A stretch of DNA of 6,126 nt from Candidatus Omnitrophota bacterium (GTDB lineage Bacteria; Omnitrophota; Koll11; VGKN01), in contig VGKN01000102.1 in NCBI GenBank assembly GCA_016867055.1, forward strand, positions 1-6,126, given 5' to 3'. This document shows, one piece after another, positions 5,488 through 6,126 of the stretch (its first letter is position 1; every line of letters begins with the position of its first letter). The position numbers were made by a program, and so were the translations under genes. The notes beneath the pieces are model-generated. The model did not search any database and was not told the origin of the DNA. It saw only the letters and a list, made by a program, of their open reading frames with translations.

Positions 5488-5503
5488 TTTAGGTGTGTGT
5501 AAT

Positions 5504-5570
5504 GCGTAACGAGTAACGCGTAATAAGAGCCTTGAATTACTCGTTACCCGTTACTGGTTACTCATTACTG
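5504..5570 (+). repeat. Heptanucleotide-unit hairpin array 2
   Basis: Three direct 7-mers (GCGTAAC, GAGTAAC, GCGTAAT; 5504-5524) are followed by an 11-nt spacer and five inverted units (ATTACTC, GTTACCC, GTTACTG, GTTACTC, ATTACTG; 5536-5570). The arms 5504-5524 and 5536-5556 are complementary at 17 of 21 positions. TTTTT follows at 5571-5575, so the structure could also work as a terminator or attenuator between metF and the NifU-like gene. Confidence 0.75.
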
Positions 5571-5575
5571 TTTTT

Positions 5576-5582
5576 AAGGAGG
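5576..5582 (+). promoter_or_regulatory. Strong ribosome binding site of the NifU-like gene
   Basis: AAGGAGG, a perfect Shine-Dalgarno core, lies 4 nt before the ATG at 5587, directly after the T-run that ends the heptamer hairpin. It is the strongest site in the window. Confidence 0.8.
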
Positions 5583-5586
5583 AGAA

Positions 5587-5817
5587 ATGTTAAAAAAGGA
5601 AGATGTGGAAAGGGTTGTTTCGGAAATAAGGCCTATGCTTCAGATGGATGGCGGAGACCTTGAGCTTGTAGAGGTTAACGAAGACGGCACAGTTAAGGTT
5701 CGTTTAAAAGGTGCCTGTGGCGGATGCCCGATGAGTCAAATGACCCTCCAGATGGGCATAGAAAAGCGTCTTAAGGAAAAACTTTCGGAAGTGAAGAAGG
5801 TAGTATCAGTTCAATAG
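5587..5817 (+). CDS. NifU C-terminal-domain (Nfu-type) Fe-S cluster scaffold/carrier protein
   Basis: This 76-residue protein is a stand-alone NifU C-terminal domain. The N-terminal helix (KEDVERVVSEIRPMLQ) is followed by the family signature DGGDLELVEV (21-30), a TVKVRLKGAC strand and the cluster-binding C44-G-G-C47 in CGGCPMSQMT, with a final helix and the VVSV strand. Such proteins assemble or carry [4Fe-4S] clusters to client enzymes as a dimer bridged by the two CxxC motifs. The length is normal for single-domain members, and no N-terminal IscU-like domain is missing as a fragment, since the strong ribosome binding site and start are clear. Likely clients nearby are MetV and the endonuclease III that starts 21 bp after its stop, but this is only inferred from adjacency. 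Confidence 0.93.
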   Translation: MLKKEDVERVVSEIRPMLQMDGGDLELVEVNEDGTVKVRLKGACGGCPMSQMTLQMGIEKRLKEKLSEVKKVVSVQ

Positions 5818-5820
5818 TTT

Positions 5821-5844
5821 ATTGAGTTCATTGAGTAATTGAGT
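5821..5844 (+). repeat. Three spaced copies of ATTGAGT
   Basis: ATTGAGT occurs at 5821-5827, 5830-5836 and 5838-5844, so the copies start 9 and 8 bp apart. The last copy runs into the proposed TTG start of the endonuclease III gene. It is a short repeat in the gap between two genes, similar in flavour to the heptamer arrays but without an inverted arm. Confidence 0.5.
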
Positions 5845-6126
5845 AAAAGCAGGGATATAAAATTTATAATAGGCTCTTTAAAGAAAGATATAGAATTAGA
5901 TTTTTTCCAAGATAAAAAGAAAAATCCGTTCAAGGTTCTTGTTTCAACCGTTCTTTCCCAACGCACCAAAGATGCAAATACATTAAAGGCAAGCAACAAT
6001 CTATTTCGCTATTTTGATACGCCACAAAAAATTTTAAAGGCTGATTTAAAGAAAATAGAAACGCTAATAAAGCCATCGGGTTTTTACAGGGTTAAGGCAA
6101 AACGCCTAAAAGAAATATCAAAGCAA
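5839..6126 (+). CDS. nth: Endonuclease III, N-terminal part (3' partial)
   Basis: The frame is open from TTG at 5839, just after an in-frame stop at 5836-5838, to the end of the window (96 residues). The pattern fits the N-terminal half of the HhH-GPD glycosylase fold: NPFKVLVSTVLSQRTKDANT at 29-48, an LFRYFDTPQKILKADLKKIE segment, then IKPSGFYRVKAKRLKEI (77-93). The enzyme removes oxidised pyrimidines and cuts the abasic site in base-excision repair. The SQRTKD form of the motif, rather than SAQATD as in E. coli, is to my memory common in archaeal and some deep-branching bacterial members. The helix-hairpin-helix, catalytic Lys/Asp and the Fe-S loop lie beyond the window. No in-frame ATG exists in the visible N-terminal region, and the ribosome binding site is weak (GAG at 5833), so the TTG start is probable rather than certain. 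Confidence 0.88.
   Translation, partial: MSKSRDIKFIIGSLKKDIELDFFQDKKKNPFKVLVSTVLSQRTKDANTLKASNNLFRYFDTPQKILKADLKKIETLIKPSGFYRVKAKRLKEISKQ

Overview
The window is AT-rich bacterial DNA from what looks like an uncultivated anaerobe. The strongest metabolic clue is an adjacent metV–metF pair, the methylene-tetrahydrofolate reductase type used in the methyl branch of the Wood-Ljungdahl pathway in acetogens and several anaerobic candidate phyla. The gene mix, with a sugar-type glycosidase fragment, a LacI regulator and an orphan YbaB, together with the repeat-rich intergenic DNA, would suit an Omnitrophota-like lineage. That placement is a weak inference, because there is no marker gene here that settles it. 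All genes are on the + strand.

Layout. (1) Bases 1-2048 hold a sugar-utilisation block: the C-terminal part of a probable glycoside hydrolase with an amidotransferase-like domain, followed 13 bp later by a LacI-family repressor. (2) Bases 2049-3003 form a cassette-like stretch. A hairpin and a GC-rich repeat follow lacI, and then an orphan 197-residue protein lies between two near-identical 27-bp direct repeats. (3) Bases 3004-3294 encode a YbaB/EbfC nucleoid protein without its usual dnaX-recR neighbours. (4) Bases 3295-3719 are gene-free but highly structured: a hairpin built from heptanucleotide units, a near-consensus sigma-70-type promoter, and a 206-bp block with 22-bp terminal inverted repeats that would form the leader of metV. 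(5) Bases 3720-5487 contain metV and metF, separated by 238 bp of repeat DNA that shares a 51-bp unit with the region after lacI. (6) Bases 5488-6126 contain a second heptanucleotide hairpin, a NifU-type Fe-S protein and the start of an endonuclease III gene that runs off the end.

Functional links. MetV and MetF would form the reductase that makes methyl-tetrahydrofolate. The NifU-like protein could supply Fe-S clusters to MetV and also to endonuclease III, itself normally a [4Fe-4S] enzyme; that link is inferred from adjacency only. The glycosidase and LacI regulator probably form one sugar-responsive unit whose promoter lies upstream of the window.

I see no recognisable defence system, CRISPR, rRNA or tRNA. 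The unusual content lies in the intergenic DNA: two or three arrays of 7-bp units, dispersed repeats, and the metV leader with mutually exclusive helices.
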